The translations under genes and the position numbers were made by a program. A DNA stretch of 57,998 nucleotides from Vittaforma corneae ATCC 50505 (taxonomy: Eukaryota > Microsporidia > Nosematidae), in assembly GCF_000231115.1 (NCBI RefSeq), contig NW_006889850.1:1-57998 (forward strand), in the 5' to 3' direction. Below, one piece after another: positions 36,006 to 46,575 of this stretch. Below the pieces are notes generated by a model. The model did not search any database and had not been told where the DNA came from. It was given only the letters and a program-made list of their open reading frames with translations. Position 1 is the stretch's first letter. Each line of letters opens with the position of its first letter.

Positions 36006-36860
36006 ATGAAAGGCATTGGTGCTGCCGTATTGTCCATGCTGACTAGATACAGGCATATTATGTTTGTGCAAGCACAGGAGCTACCAAATATAAATACGCC
36101 TGGCGGTGAAATAACGTTTAACGACTGTGCAGATCCTTACAATCAAAAGATGCCATCCAGTGACTTGCAAGTATCGTCACTTGAATTTGAAATAGTTGAT
36201 AAATATGGTGACGATGACGATCCGAATTGCAAGTATGATACTATATGTAAGAATATAGACATGAAGGATTTTAAAATGGCTGATGGAAAAGCGGTTTTCT
36301 ACACTGAGCTTGGCAAAAAAGCCGCTGGCACCGGCAGCTTGAAGATAGAAAGATCAACGGCAGATGCATTGCGCGAATTCATGAATCAGATATCACAAAA
36401 ACGCGGCGAAAATGGCTTTATGGTGATGGAACATACGCATATGGGGCCATGCATACTTTGCAAACGAAATGGAAATATCCTCGAAGCCCTGGGCATTGAA
36501 TTGAGAGAGGGCAAATATTGTCTGAGGGCAAGTGCCTCTAATGGTAAGAACGAGTGCATTATCGTGTATGCACATTGTATTGTGAACCAAAACACCAAAA
36601 TAAAAGTTTGTCCAATGGATATGCTTGGTCTTAGCGATGCTGACAAAAAGACACTAAAAGACTCAATGAATATCGAGATTATGACAGGCGCACACCAGCC
36701 TGAGGAGAAAAATGGTGTCAATGAGTTTCTTGACTCAATTGTGGATGGAATTACAACTACTATCAATGACTCTAACGCTGAGGAGACGAAAGGATCCATT
36801 GATGAAAGCAGTGATGCTACATTTTCTAGCGAGCCTGATGTCGCTAACGTATATGACTAG
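36006..36860 (+). CDS. Hypothetical, possibly secreted, protein
   Basis: 284 aa from ATG 36006 (MKGIGAAVLSMLTRYRHIMF), whose moderately hydrophobic start could be a weak signal peptide. The frame is open upstream from a TTG at 35892, which would add 38 basic residues. The body has several Cys (PCILCKRNG among them) and a long acidic/Ser-rich C-terminal tail (about the last 60 residues). No family recognised. An extracellular or polar-tube/spore-wall role is conceivable but unsupported. Confidence 0.55.
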   Translation: MKGIGAAVLSMLTRYRHIMFVQAQELPNINTPGGEITFNDCADPYNQKMPSSDLQVSSLEFEIVDKYGDDDDPNCKYDTICKNIDMKDFKMADGKAVFYTELGKKAAGTGSLKIERSTADALREFMNQISQKRGENGFMVMEHTHMGPCILCKRNGNILEALGIELREGKYCLRASASNGKNECIIVYAHCIVNQNTKIKVCPMDMLGLSDADKKTLKDSMNIEIMTGAHQPEEKNGVNEFLDSIVDGITTTINDSNAEETKGSIDESSDATFSSEPDVANVYD

Positions 36861-36897
36861 AAATAAACTTTTTGGAAAACGTATTTAATATTTATAG

Positions 36898-37227
36898 TTA
36901 GTCTTCCTCTCCGTAATCATCCTCGATTGCAAAGTCAGACTGTATTTTATTTTCAATTTGCTTGCACTTCACATTGAGGCATTCTGTCGCCACTCCCTGT
37001 TTAAATGTCTTCAGTTCCTTTTCTGCTTGTTTCTTCTCGTCCTCCAAAAAATCTGCCAGGAACTTCAATCGGCTTTGGATTCCCAGTTCTTCCTTGTAAG
37101 ATTTAATGTACTTTGATGCATTTAGCATTTCCCTGCCATTGTAAGCGTGTTCTTTGAGATAAGTCAAGCATTTCTGAACTTCCTTTTCAGTTTCGTGTAT
37201 GGTCTCAAAAGTTTCTTTAAAAACCAT
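36898..37227 (-). CDS. Coiled-coil protein, 109 aa
   Basis: ATG 37227 opens MVFKETFETIHETEKEVQKC. The whole protein is helical with heptad spacing and closes with an acidic tail (DDYGEED). An upstream ATG in frame (37302) would add a hydrophobic leader that does not match the rest. Could be a small kinetochore, spindle or chaperone subunit; no family match. Confidence 0.55.
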   Translation of the reverse strand: MVFKETFETIHETEKEVQKCLTYLKEHAYNGREMLNASKYIKSYKEELGIQSRLKFLADFLEDEKKQAEKELKTFKQGVATECLNVKCKQIENKIQSDFAIEDDYGEED

Positions 37228-37377
37228 GGACTGCTCGGAAGCTGTATTTAAAAAATAATTAAAGTGGCTGATGGAAATTAATAGCCTGACGATGAATGGC
37301 AAACAAGAGTAGAATAACGCATGACGTACTACTTAATCAGACATAAAGTGGTATGCCTATTTTTTCTTTTCTTGGAA

Positions 37378-37449
37378 GCGAGATTAGCTCAGTGGAAGAG
37401 CACCAGACTGAAGATCTGTAGGTCCTGGGTTCGACTCCCAGATCTCGCA
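37378..37449 (+). tRNA. tRNA-Phe, anticodon GAA
   Basis: 72 nt. Acceptor GCGAGAT/ATCTCGC is fully paired, D stem GCTC/GAGC, anticodon arm CCAGA-CTGAAGA-TCTGT (one mismatch at 27-43) with GAA at 37410-37412, T arm CTGGG-TTCGACT-CCCAG, discriminator A. TTTT follows within about ten bases. No intron. Confidence 0.93.
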
Positions 37450-37576
37450 ACCGCTTCTTTTAAATAAACTATTACAAATAGCCCAAAAAAGTAACAAAAC
37501 TGTGCCATTTACGGCTGCTTCTGCAATAGTCCTGAAAAATAATTCATTTTTGTGTTTGGTAGTTGGATTGTCTTGT

Positions 37577-38101
37577 CTACGTTTTTTCTTTGCTGAATAG
37601 CTTTTCGATATACTCATTTTGAACTTTTACCACCTCTGCACCATCCTTGCACTTACTATACAGCTCCAAAACTTCCTCATTCAGCCTGAAGAACTCTTCC
37701 GCATAACTAAATCCCTCAAACATGCTTCTTGCCTCTTCTTTCTCTCCAATTATATACAGACTTGCTGCCAGTGCCTCAACACAATTTAATTTCCAAGGTC
37801 TGCCGTAGTTTATCGTATTTGAAGCCACCAGCCAGGGAAGGAGTCTATTATTCCTTTTTGGCAACTTGGAGAAGTCAAAGCTATCTATCTGGTTCCAGGA
37901 ACAGTCTATCAGCCCAATGCCAAACCTCGCTATGTGGTCTCTATCTGCCGGAGAAATGGTGCACTTGCCATCTGGTGAGAGCACTATGCCATTAAAGTGG
38001 CTTTTGATGGGAATCGAGCTTATCTTCTTGTTTTTAACCAGCCTGTGACCGCTACATTTCTTTGGATCACACTGTCCGAATTCGTAGATGACTTTTCTCA
38101 T
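37577..38101 (-). CDS. TSR3: Tsr3, 18S rRNA aminocarboxypropyltransferase
   Basis: 174 aa from ATG 38101. It opens with EFGQCDPKKCSGHRL (family QCDPKKCTGKKL), then VLSPDG..TISPADR, LIDCSWNQIDS, and RLLPWLVASNTINYGRPWKLN followed by CVEALAASLYIIG. These are the conserved blocks of Tsr3, which transfers the acp group from SAM to the hypermodified m1acp3-psi base of 18S rRNA. Yeast Tsr3 is longer (313 aa) owing to a non-conserved tail; this is the catalytic core only. Confidence 0.92.
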   Translation of the reverse strand: MRKVIYEFGQCDPKKCSGHRLVKNKKISSIPIKSHFNGIVLSPDGKCTISPADRDHIARFGIGLIDCSWNQIDSFDFSKLPKRNNRLLPWLVASNTINYGRPWKLNCVEALAASLYIIGEKEEARSMFEGFSYAEEFFRLNEEVLELYSKCKDGAEVVKVQNEYIEKLFSKEKT

Positions 38102-38733
38102 TCAACCAAGTTTGTTCTGGTATGGGCGAAAAGAGCAATAGACAAGATAAAACAGCCTTCTTGATTCACAAATTTACTGCACAATCACTCACAGGCCCGT
38201 GCAGTACTAAATGTTGAATGATCACAACAAAAGCTCATCCATATTTCTTACTAAGTTTGTCCTCTTCATTTTCCTAATAGATTTTTACTACTTCTCTTAC
38301 TTTTCGGATAGTAAATTGGTCCAATAAGGCCAACTAAATATAAAATGCCCTAGACACGTAGAGCCACTAAACTGATGTCGCTGTTAGTAGAAACACACCT
38401 CTTTAAAAGTGCTGTATTGATAGATGGAAATATGCTAGTTTCCAAGTTGAATACAATCCAAAGACAGGAGCAACTTAAGGCGATTTGGTTACATGCCTAC
38501 TTTAGCAAACGTAATCTTCCATCCATACTTGTAGTACACCAACAGATATTTTAGCTCAACAACTATTTATTCCAAATCATCAACTCTATATGCAGCTTGG
38601 TCAACTAATTATGATATTACCTGTCCGATAATGAATTCCTACAAAAGCATTCCTCTTCGAGCCAATGAATAAGTAATGCCGGTTTTTTGATCAACCTTTC
38701 TAACCTTTATGGTAGAGATTAAGATGAAAATTT
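38102..38733. other. Gene-poor gap, nothing recognised
   Basis: 632 bp between Tsr3 and the sugar transporter end. AT-rich, with no supported frame, tRNA fold or repeat. It is long for this window, so an unrecognised RNA gene is possible. Confidence 0.35.
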
Positions 38734-40454
38734 TTAAGAAAACACAAGCTTTGAGAAAGAAAAACAAACCCAATTCATTGGCTGATCAAGCGCATATATG
38801 TTAGACCAAAACGATATTTCTCTTTCCCCGCTGAAAGTCTGGTCTTTGCCCTTGGTATCCTCATAAACCAGGCAGATATATAAAGCTGTAAAAGCGGTCA
38901 GAAGTGCATATCCAATAAATACTGGTGTGTGCATTTGTTGAGGACTGCCAAGTGGAATAAATACAGAAACAACAGCAACAACTCTATTTACAGTCAATCC
39001 TAGGAATGTGCCCGCCACTCTGTAATCTTCCGGGAAAATAAAGCCTAAAACATAAAATGGGCAGTGGCTAAGACCGAGGTTATATCCAATAGAAAAGATA
39101 TATGTAAAGATCCGAACTTGAAAGCTAAAGAAAAAGGCAATACATGATATTACTATTAGAGCAGATGACAGGACGACGGCAGGCTTTATATCCCAACTTT
39201 TAAATATCAAACTGGATATCAACAAACAACCCACACTAAGAAGGAGAGTGTAGATAACATGGTTTTGGTAGTTATCCTCCCCATAGAAAATCTTTGGATT
39301 TGAAAAAATTTGATTGATGCCACACAAATTAAAAGTAGTGTATAAAAGAACAATGATGGAAATAGAGCGGAATGAGTCGCGAGCTTTGATGAGAGATCTC
39401 AATGTTTCGTTGTTTTCAGTTTTCTCTTTTGAAGACTATGCACATATACAAAAAAACAGGAAGGATAAAACATAAGACTGCCATAGAAATCATCGACCAG
39501 AAGTAGTACTTAACAATGAATGAATACAACAGATTGAAGACTAGAATGCCCGAAGCAAACCCACACACATTCAGGGCTGAAAAGAATGGTTTAAAAGAAG
39601 TTGGGGACAGCTCGCAGAGGTAGGTTGGAAGATAGCTGACAATGATTCCAGCAGCAAATCCGATAAGAAACCTACCGATGAGTATAGCAATAAGATTTTG
39701 GTAGAAAGCAGAACAAAGAAGACCCACAGCGAAGGAGTAGCTGGTTACAATAAAGGCTCTTCTAAATTTGCACTGGAATATGTAAAAGAATATATGGGAT
39801 ATTGTGGCACCGGTGAACAGAACTCCAAAGCATAGGGCAAGGAATTTGCTTTCCTCCATACCAAAATTGGCCATGCTACTTGCACTGATCGCCTGTACAG
39901 TTAAAACACTAGCACCGTACATGAATTCCAGGAGTGTAGGAGTGATAGCGGAGTATACGTCTTTAAACCTCAATGGCCGTTTTTTATCACTAATATCGCT
40001 AAGCTTATCAAATCGTTGCATAAATGAGCGAATTGGCCATAAAATCCATTGAAAAAATACTACACAGCAGCTGCACAGTCCCCAGAATGCTAGCATAACA
40101 TTTTCTGTCTGACACATTCGTATCAGCTTCAGCATTTAGTTCTTGCTTATTGGTTCCATTGCCCTGACAGTAGACCGGTCCATCTCCGTCAAGAAATGAT
40201 TCGTCTTCCTTTGGATCACCATTTTCATCCTTGTGTTTAGGTTGTTTCTGCTCAAGTGTGCAATATTCTAATGGATCGCTTTCTTCACGTTTATTTTCTC
40301 CATATTGATCTGTCAAAGGTTGTGACGTTGAATGCTCAAGAGTCGGATAGGCTGATGATGAGACTGCACTTGACCATATTCCATACATAAGCACTTGTGC
40401 TCTGTGAATCGCCTGCAGTGATCTGATGATGCCATACTTTTGAGTAGTTTTCAT
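38734..40454 (-). CDS. MFS sugar transporter, split by two one-base shifts
   Basis: ATG 40454 is preceded by CGCCC and two AAAATTTT-type runs. A hydrophilic N-terminal region of about 100 residues comes first. After a hydrophobic stretch the frame ends at TGA near 40014 (YATI-stop), one base from DKLSDISDKKRPLRFKD, which continues through GRFLIGFAAGIIVSYLPTYL with CELSP (a sugar-porter motif) to VFKREN-stop near 39416. One base further on, TENNETLRSLIKARDSFRSI carries the C-terminal six helices to 38734. Each join equals one extra base (TTT and AAAA runs). About 573 aa when joined. Likely a hexose importer. Confidence 0.82.
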
Positions 40455-40490
40455 GGGCGATCGCAAGAACAAAATTTTTATAAAAATTTG
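40455..40490 (-). promoter_or_regulatory. Twin A/T runs plus CCC before the sugar transporter
   Basis: Coding strand: CAAATTTTTATAAAAATTTTG, then a spacer with CGATCGCCC touching the ATG at 40454. Same plan as before ribosomal protein genes. Confidence 0.5.
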
Positions 40491-40852
40491 CACTGTGATA
40501 TCAAAGCGATGATTGCCACTTGAATGCTATCGCAGATAAGATGTGTAAAATGCGGTTGCTTCAGGATTATAAAACACCGATAGGCTATTCCAATACGGCA
40601 GTCATTGTGGATGTTTGATGAATCGTGTCACTACTCAAATTTGAATGAAACTGATTTGATGTCATCAGCAGCACGTATTTGAAGGCCAATTTAAAAATTG
40701 CATCTCGAAATTAAACCAAACAAGACAAGATCCAAATGTAGCATGCTCATAAAACTAAGATCACAAAGATAAAATGGTGCTTTTAAGACCTAGCTTTAAA
40801 TTTTATAAATTTACCAAATGATCGAGAACATACTTTCTGAGTAATCTGCACG
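40491..40852. other. Intergenic gap, nothing recognised
   Basis: About 362 bp of AT-rich sequence between two minus-strand genes. No frame, RNA fold or repeat supported. Confidence 0.35.
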
Positions 40853-41889
40853 TCACCATTTAGAATTGCCATTCTTTTCAATGTATAGATGCCTAAGATT
40901 TCCCAATATTGTTCCCAAGTGCTCGTAGCCAACCTCGCCGTTCCTCGCAATAATCACTCTCCTGCCCGAAACAGGAAACTCTAAGTCCGATGGTGAGGAC
41001 ACTTCGATCAACTTGGTAAGATCAATGGTATTTATAAAAAGGTAGGCAAACGTAAGAAGAGAAGGCAAAGGCCTGTGGCTGTAAATATAGTATTAAATCC
41101 ACACTTTCTGATCTTGTTTACCGCTGCCATCAACTCCTCTAATCTTTCCTGGTACTTAGTCTCAAGCTTAAAAAACTGGGAAAAGCTTCTGGTGGTACAG
41201 TTTGCCAGCCTGCGTCTTATGTCTCTGAATCGATATATCTTGTCGTTCTTCTGCGGATCATCCTGGAAGGATTCAAAAGTCTTCAGCTCGGTCCAAAATA
41301 TGTTATCTTTGAAATCCGGGAACCACGAAACGTACTTTTCAAAGTCTACCAAATCGTCCAAGCAAAATATAAATGTTATCATTTCACAGAACTTGAAAAG
41401 CCCAGACAATAACTTGCATGGCATTCGAGAGTTCGCCAGTAGCTCTTTTCCACACAAAATACTATCGTGAGCACTATCAAAGTGATTGAATTGATTGTGC
41501 TTCTTCATGTACACTCTTCTCCTCTTTTCTATTTGAAGAGTTATAAAATTTTTCTCTGTTTCTTCAAAAAGAACATCAAAGTTCTTCAAAATCTCAAATT
41601 TCTTAACTAAAGACTCAAACTCGTCATCCGGAATGACCTTCATCCTGTTCAGCCAGAAAATTGACACAAATGTAAATGTATTTATGTGTATGTAGGGAAT
41701 AACCTTGAGATTAAGCTGCTCTATAATTTTCAGTGCAGTAAAGTTGCTGTTGGTTGTGAGAGCAATCTTAAGAGCGTTGATGTTCTGAGAAGATGAAAAA
41801 TATGACTTTAAGTGTTCTATGTTTGTTCTAATATACCCTTTGTCTCTGCAGTTTAGAAACAGCTGTTCAGACTCATGGGTTGTTTCCAT
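40853..41889 (-). CDS. Hypothetical protein, frame-shifted near its end
   Basis: ATG 41889 (METTHESEQLFLNCRDKGYI) follows CACCCT. A helical, Phe- and Lys-rich body runs to TATGLCLLFLRLPTFL-stop at 41032. The frame one base back gives PSLLTFAYLFINTIDLTKLI and runs to 40853, so one missing base in CCTTTGCC near 41068 would give a protein of about 345 aa ending in EKNGNSKW. It lacks clear membrane spans before that point. It could be a helical scaffold such as a nucleoporin or an intein-free polymerase subunit, but nothing identifies it. Confidence 0.5.
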
Positions 41890-42301
41890 AGGGTGAAAGC
41901 TATAGAAATTGGAAATAGCCAATCGAAGTGAAATTTAGCACGTAACAGTGCTACATAAACACCAACTCATATATGAAGTGCCACTTTTCCCACAGTATTC
42001 CTGTTTAGACAATAGTTAATGCACTGGCCAGAATACTAGCATGCCATGGCAAAACCATCTATAGTTTGTTTGCATTATTAAAGGCATCATGCATTCACAA
42101 TCAAATGGCTATTTCAGACAACATAGTGAATAAAGGCATATAAGAACACTTTAAACAGAATAAGATCTGCTGACTGCTTGACGCAATATTCTTTGACGGC
42201 ATATCTATTTGCAAAACATCTGCATTGATTGTCTACGTTTTACATTATTAAAAACTATTTGTAAGAAGTGGTGTTTCCAGAAAACAAACATTCACCAATC
42301 A
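41890..42301. other. Divergent promoter region, nothing else recognised
   Basis: 412 bp between the divergent unknown gene and the CK1-type kinase. No frame or RNA gene supported. The kinase frame is open upstream from a TTG at 42209 but has no ATG before 42302. Confidence 0.35.
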
Positions 42302-43129
42302 ATGCAAACTCTTGAAAGCTCAATAAAGCTAGAAAAGAAACTGGGTGAAGGTACATTCGGCGTAGTCTACAGAGTTCTGTGTGGGAATAAGCGATTTGCT
42401 CTAAAAATAGAAAAAACTAAGGGATCGCTGGGCAATGAGATTAAGGCTCTCAGGCATCTTTCCCATAGCTCCATACCCCCACTCCATAGCATAGGTCTTT
42501 ACAAGGGATTTGCCTTTATAATTATTCCGTTGTACAAGATTTCTATGATTCAAATCATGGTCACCCAACGTGAATTCTTCAACTCAAAAGCCTTGGCTGC
42601 GATTGGTTGGAATATACTCAACGTTCTTGAGTATATTCACTCAAAAAACATTATCTACAGAGATCTAAAGCCTGAGAATATAATGCTAGGTTTTGATAGT
42701 AAGATTTATTTAGTTGATTTTGGGCTGTGCGCTATGAAAGGTAACAGCATTACAACTAGAAGGATGGTTGGGACACCAAGATATGCATCCATAGCAACAC
42801 ACAAAGGGCTGCCTCCTGGATTTGAGGACGATCTTGAATCTTTGTTGTATGTTCTACTATTTTTGATGACCGGTGATCTGCCTTGGATTAATGAAAAAGA
42901 CATTGCGAAGATAGAAAAATCGAAGGAAAGCCTTCGGTTAGAGTACGTCATAGATATTAACGAGCACAAACAACTTTGGGTTGAATTTATGATTTCATTG
43001 CGGAAATTAGAAATTGGTGACTTCCCAAGCTACTCCAACCTCAAAGAAATACTGATAAAAATTGTAAAAGACAATGAAGGTGCGAACAGGTTTACAAAAT
43101 GCTTGTCGTTATTATTTTCGTGTTGCTAA
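42302..43129 (+). CDS. Casein kinase 1-type protein kinase with C-terminal Cys-Cys
   Basis: 275 aa from ATG 42302 (MQTLESSIKLEKKLGEGTFG). Gly loop GEGTFGVV, catalytic Lys in FALKIEK, YRDLKPENIML (Y in place of the usual H of HRD), DFGLC, and the CK1-type substrate region GTPRYASIATHKGLPPGFED followed by DLESLLYVLLFL. That last block is diagnostic for the CK1/VRK group. The C-terminus, SLLFSCC, resembles the palmitoylated CC tail of yeast Yck1/Yck2, suggesting membrane attachment and a role in trafficking or nutrient signalling. All catalytic residues are present, so it is likely active. Confidence 0.85.
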   Translation: MQTLESSIKLEKKLGEGTFGVVYRVLCGNKRFALKIEKTKGSLGNEIKALRHLSHSSIPPLHSIGLYKGFAFIIIPLYKISMIQIMVTQREFFNSKALAAIGWNILNVLEYIHSKNIIYRDLKPENIMLGFDSKIYLVDFGLCAMKGNSITTRRMVGTPRYASIATHKGLPPGFEDDLESLLYVLLFLMTGDLPWINEKDIAKIEKSKESLRLEYVIDINEHKQLWVEFMISLRKLEIGDFPSYSNLKEILIKIVKDNEGANRFTKCLSLLFSCC

Positions 43130-43297
43130 GCTGTAGCATCGATGCTGGTCTGTGCTAAGACATTAATTATGCCACCCGTTATCTCTGCAGTTCATAATCT
43201 GAGTCGGCAAGCAAATGAATAGATAGTGCATAGCTTTTATCCAAGTTGAAAATCACTCACGAATAAACTTTGGATGATTCTTTGGTTTGTTAGCCCT

Positions 43298-44546
43298 ATG
43301 AAATTAGTTGACAAAATAAAAAACTAAAAGCAAGACAGATACTCACAAGTAGAGGACTGCCTACGGTAGAAGTTGAATTTATTCTTGAAAACACATCTGT
43401 AATATCCTCCGTGCCATCAGGAAAATCAACAGGTGGCAAAGAAGCTTGTGTTATTGTTGACAACCAATCATCGTACTTTGGACAATCAGTATGGAGTATT
43501 GTCGAAAAGATAAATGGCGATGCCAATATGCTTTTGGATATTAGTATTGATAACCCTAGTGACCTCGATGACTATTTAATAGCTGCTGACGGAACCGAAG
43601 ACAAGTCAAGGCTTGGTGCAAACTACACTTTGCCGCTGAGTATCTGCTGTTACAAACTATTTTCACACTGCTTAAGCCTAAAGCTATGGAGATATATTCA
43701 ATGCTTAACAGAATCTAAATACACTATTCCAACACCCTACTTTAACATTTTGAATGGTGGGGTTCATTCAGGAAACAACATCAGCTGCCAAGAGATAATG
43801 GTTGCATTTCAAGAATCCTCATTTGAAAAGAACCTTGAGCGCGCTGTAGAGCTATACTATTCATTAAGGGATGTGATCATAGAAGAGTTCGGTTTAATAT
43901 TCACCTCTGTTGGTGATGAGGGTGGATTTGCACCGCCAATCAAAAATTTGGAAGAGGGCTTAAATTTGATATTGAAAAGTGCCAAGAAAGCCTCAATAAC
44001 CAACTTTAGAATAGGACTTGATTTGGCTGCCAATTCATTCTATTCCGAGGTGTGTATGTGGTTGATGGTCAAAGTTTTGATGGAAAATCTCTGGCCAATC
44101 TGTATAATAGACTCATTAAAAACTATCCAATTGCCAGTATTGAGGATCCTTTTGCAGAGACCGATATTGACAGTTGGAGGTATTTGTACGGATTGGTTGG
44201 TGATAAAGTCACCATCATTGCTGATGATCTGACTGTTACAAACCCAAAAATAATTATGGAGCTTAGGGGTCTTTTTAATGGCGTTCTTATAAAACCAAAC
44301 CAAGTTGGAACAGTGAGCGAAGCAATAAAGGCTATTCAAGTAGCCAGAAGTCTAAATATGAAAACAATGGTATCACATAGATCAGCCGAGACAGAAGACA
44401 CCTTCATCGCACATCTAGCAGTTGGAATGGGCAGTGATTATGTGAAGGCAGGCGCTCCATGCAGAGGCGAAAGAATTAGCAAATACAACGAATTTCTAAG
44501 GATTGAGGAAGAAATTAACCGGAGCAGTATCCAAAACAACCACTAA
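43298..44546 (+). CDS. ENO: Enolase, divergent and split by two one-base shifts
   Basis: Glycolytic 2-phosphoglycerate dehydratase. ATG 43298 follows CCCT and opens MKLVDKIKN-stop. One missing A in the A6 run there gives IKKLKARQILTSRGLPTVEV and joins PSGKSTGGKEA. At about 44050 a missing G moves the frame from NSFYSE to GVYVVDGQSFDGKSLANLYN. Catalytic positions survive: His (GGVHSGN), Glu (CQEIMV), Glu (GDEGGFAPP), the metal ligands in GLDLAA, IEDPFAE and ADDLTV, Lys (IKPNQVGT) and VSHRSAETEDTFIA. The flexible loop is SGKSTG instead of SGASTG. About 415 aa when joined, slightly short. Confidence 0.9.
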
Positions 44547-44731
44547 GTCATTTAATCTACTTCATATGAAAAGCATAAACACACTTGCCAAAGTGTATTG
44601 ACAGGATTTATCTAAGATTGCTCAGACTCAAAGCTTTCCATAATTAGGTTTAATAATGTGCCATATTCTTAGACCATGACTACATAGGGTGTTCCTGCAC
44701 AGTGTTTAATGCTTCAACCGCACAGAAGACT

Positions 44732-45052
44732 CTATTTTGTGTGAAATCGTGCATGTAGCAACATTTTCTGACGCTTATCAAATGTTTTATTGCAAACTTC
44801 ACATTTGTAAACCTCCTTCTCCTTTTTCTGCGTTTTCAAATACGCTTCATCTGTGACCCACATCTTTGTTACTAAAGGTTGGCCACTAAGTGTATCAATA
44901 CTGACGGGCTCCAACCTAAATCTTCTCAATGGAGCATTCATGGCTTCCTCAACTGCTTTTTGCTGCTCCAATATGACAGAAACGCCCTCATTTGTTCTTT
45001 TCTTATCTCCCTGAGACTGCTCGCACTTTTGGAGTGAAGCCGAAAGATCCAT
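44732..45052 (-). CDS. C2H2 zinc-finger protein
   Basis: 106 aa from ATG 45052, right after ACCC. A single C2H2 finger lies at the very C-terminus: YKCEVCNKTFDKRQKMLLHA then RFHTK, preceded by a Lys-rich linker. The N-terminal 70 residues are helical and polar, without a recognised domain. A lone terminal finger suggests a nucleic-acid-binding or spliceosome/ribosome-associated role rather than a classical transcription factor; open. Confidence 0.7.
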   Translation of the reverse strand: MDLSASLQKCEQSQGDKKRTNEGVSVILEQQKAVEEAMNAPLRRFRLEPVSIDTLSGQPLVTKMWVTDEAYLKTQKKEKEVYKCEVCNKTFDKRQKMLLHARFHTK

Positions 45053-45228
45053 GGGTATCTGAAACACAGTACAGATATAAAGCTTTGGCTGGTATATCTA
45101 TGGCACTATTGATGCTAAAGTCTTAGCAGTAAGATACTTGAAACGAGAGCAGAGATGTACTTTATATATGGCAGAGAATGCGCATAGCCGATGAAATAAA
45201 AAGCTTGGCATGTGGAATTAATTTATTA

Positions 45229-46575
45229 TTAAACTTCTTTATTATTATTGTTTGTGTTCTTTACATCACTAGATTTTCTACTTCTATGGATTCTATATTC
45301 GTTGGGTAAATCTCTAAACCTGATCATCTTGATGACGAACTTTGCCGCTTTGACAGTCGCTGCTTGAAGTTTTTGGCTGAAAAAGGAGAACAGGACGCTT
45401 CTGCCTATGTTGTACGCCATTCCTATAATTAAACTTGCGCCGAGCGATGCCAAGGAACTAATCCAACCGAAATTAGAGAGGAACGAAAATAATCCGCTTT
45501 CACCTCCAAAGAATGAAATGCCCAGGATGTCTCCAGTAGACTGAATCACAGTAAGTATATAATTGATCAGGTCTGGTACAATTTTATAATGCGTGCCAGT
45601 AACTATGAGATTCACAAAAGGCTGGATAAAATCAAAGAGCCCGTAGAAAGCCTCTACAATGTCAAATATAATACTAGCAAGAGTTCCACTGACTGTGCCA
45701 TGGTTTCCGAGAAGTGATATAAATGGTATGATGTTCGAAACAAGAGGCACGACGACCCATCCTGAAAGCAAGCTTGAAAAAAAATATATCATTGTGACAA
45801 AAAATATGTACCTGGTGAACATGTAAAATATTCTAAAATAGACAATGACGAACCTTTCGATTACTTTTGTAGCAGAATCCTTAATGTACCACTTAATGCT
45901 CTTAAGATAGAGGAAAAGTACCAAAAACAGTAGGATGTCAGCTATAGAAACATAGAAATGTGCTGCAAGATTACCAAACCATATATTGGAGAATATCAGG
46001 TAGTAGTCTACACCACCGCCTAAGAGTATGGCTGCTGCAGCTATGTATTTTATAAGGAAGATAGAGAAAAATACCGGAAGGCACCTCTTCGCGGTATCTC
46101 TGAGACGTGGAAATATTAAAGAAAGAAGAAGTGTAGCAATAATGAAGGTGCCGATGATCAATGGATACATTCTAAAGTCGAGGAGAAAAGAGAATGGTGG
46201 AAAGTTGTCAATTTCGTATCTTCTTGAATACTTTAAATGATCGGAGTGTCCACTTTCAATCATGCTACGTACCTCCTTGTTCAAGAAGCCAATAGCTGAA
46301 TTGTCATGCTTGGTAAAAAACTCTCCAAGCGATGGAAAGTACTGTCCCAGAATGTCCCACCATGGACGGACAGTCACTTTTTCTAGTGGATCATACTGTA
46401 ATGGCTGTGGTGATAGCTTATCTGAAATCCATGATTTTAACCCACCAAACGATACACCGTCCTTGCCATCATCTATCTGATGCTTCAATTCTCCGAGTGA
46501 TAATGCATTGCTTATTCCAAGCAGTGCAATGTAGATAATACTCACGGTTATACATTTAAATTTAAACTTCAGCAT
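45229..46575 (-). CDS. Large polytopic membrane protein with signal peptide, unknown
   Basis: 448 aa from ATG 46575 (MLKFKFKCITVSIIYIALLG). This start has AAAATTTCCGCCCC just upstream; a second ATG at 46620 lies before that signal. It has a signal peptide to about residue 25, a lumenal segment to about 120, then about eight hydrophobic helices (first near 128-150) and a basic, Asn-rich tail (KNTNNNNKEV). Several helices carry Gly/Ser patterns. No transporter motif is recognised. Likely an ER or plasma membrane protein. Confidence 0.7.
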   Translation of the reverse strand: MLKFKFKCITVSIIYIALLGISNALSLGELKHQIDDGKDGVSFGGLKSWISDKLSPQPLQYDPLEKVTVRPWWDILGQYFPSLGEFFTKHDNSAIGFLNKEVRSMIESGHSDHLKYSRRYEIDNFPPFSFLLDFRMYPLIIGTFIIATLLLSLIFPRLRDTAKRCLPVFFSIFLIKYIAAAAILLGGGVDYYLIFSNIWFGNLAAHFYVSIADILLFLVLFLYLKSIKWYIKDSATKVIERFVIVYFRIFYMFTRYIFFVTMIYFFSSLLSGWVVVPLVSNIIPFISLLGNHGTVSGTLASIIFDIVEAFYGLFDFIQPFVNLIVTGTHYKIVPDLINYILTVIQSTGDILGISFFGGESGLFSFLSNFGWISSLASLGASLIIGMAYNIGRSVLFSFFSQKLQAATVKAAKFVIKMIRFRDLPNEYRIHRSRKSSDVKNTNNNNKEV

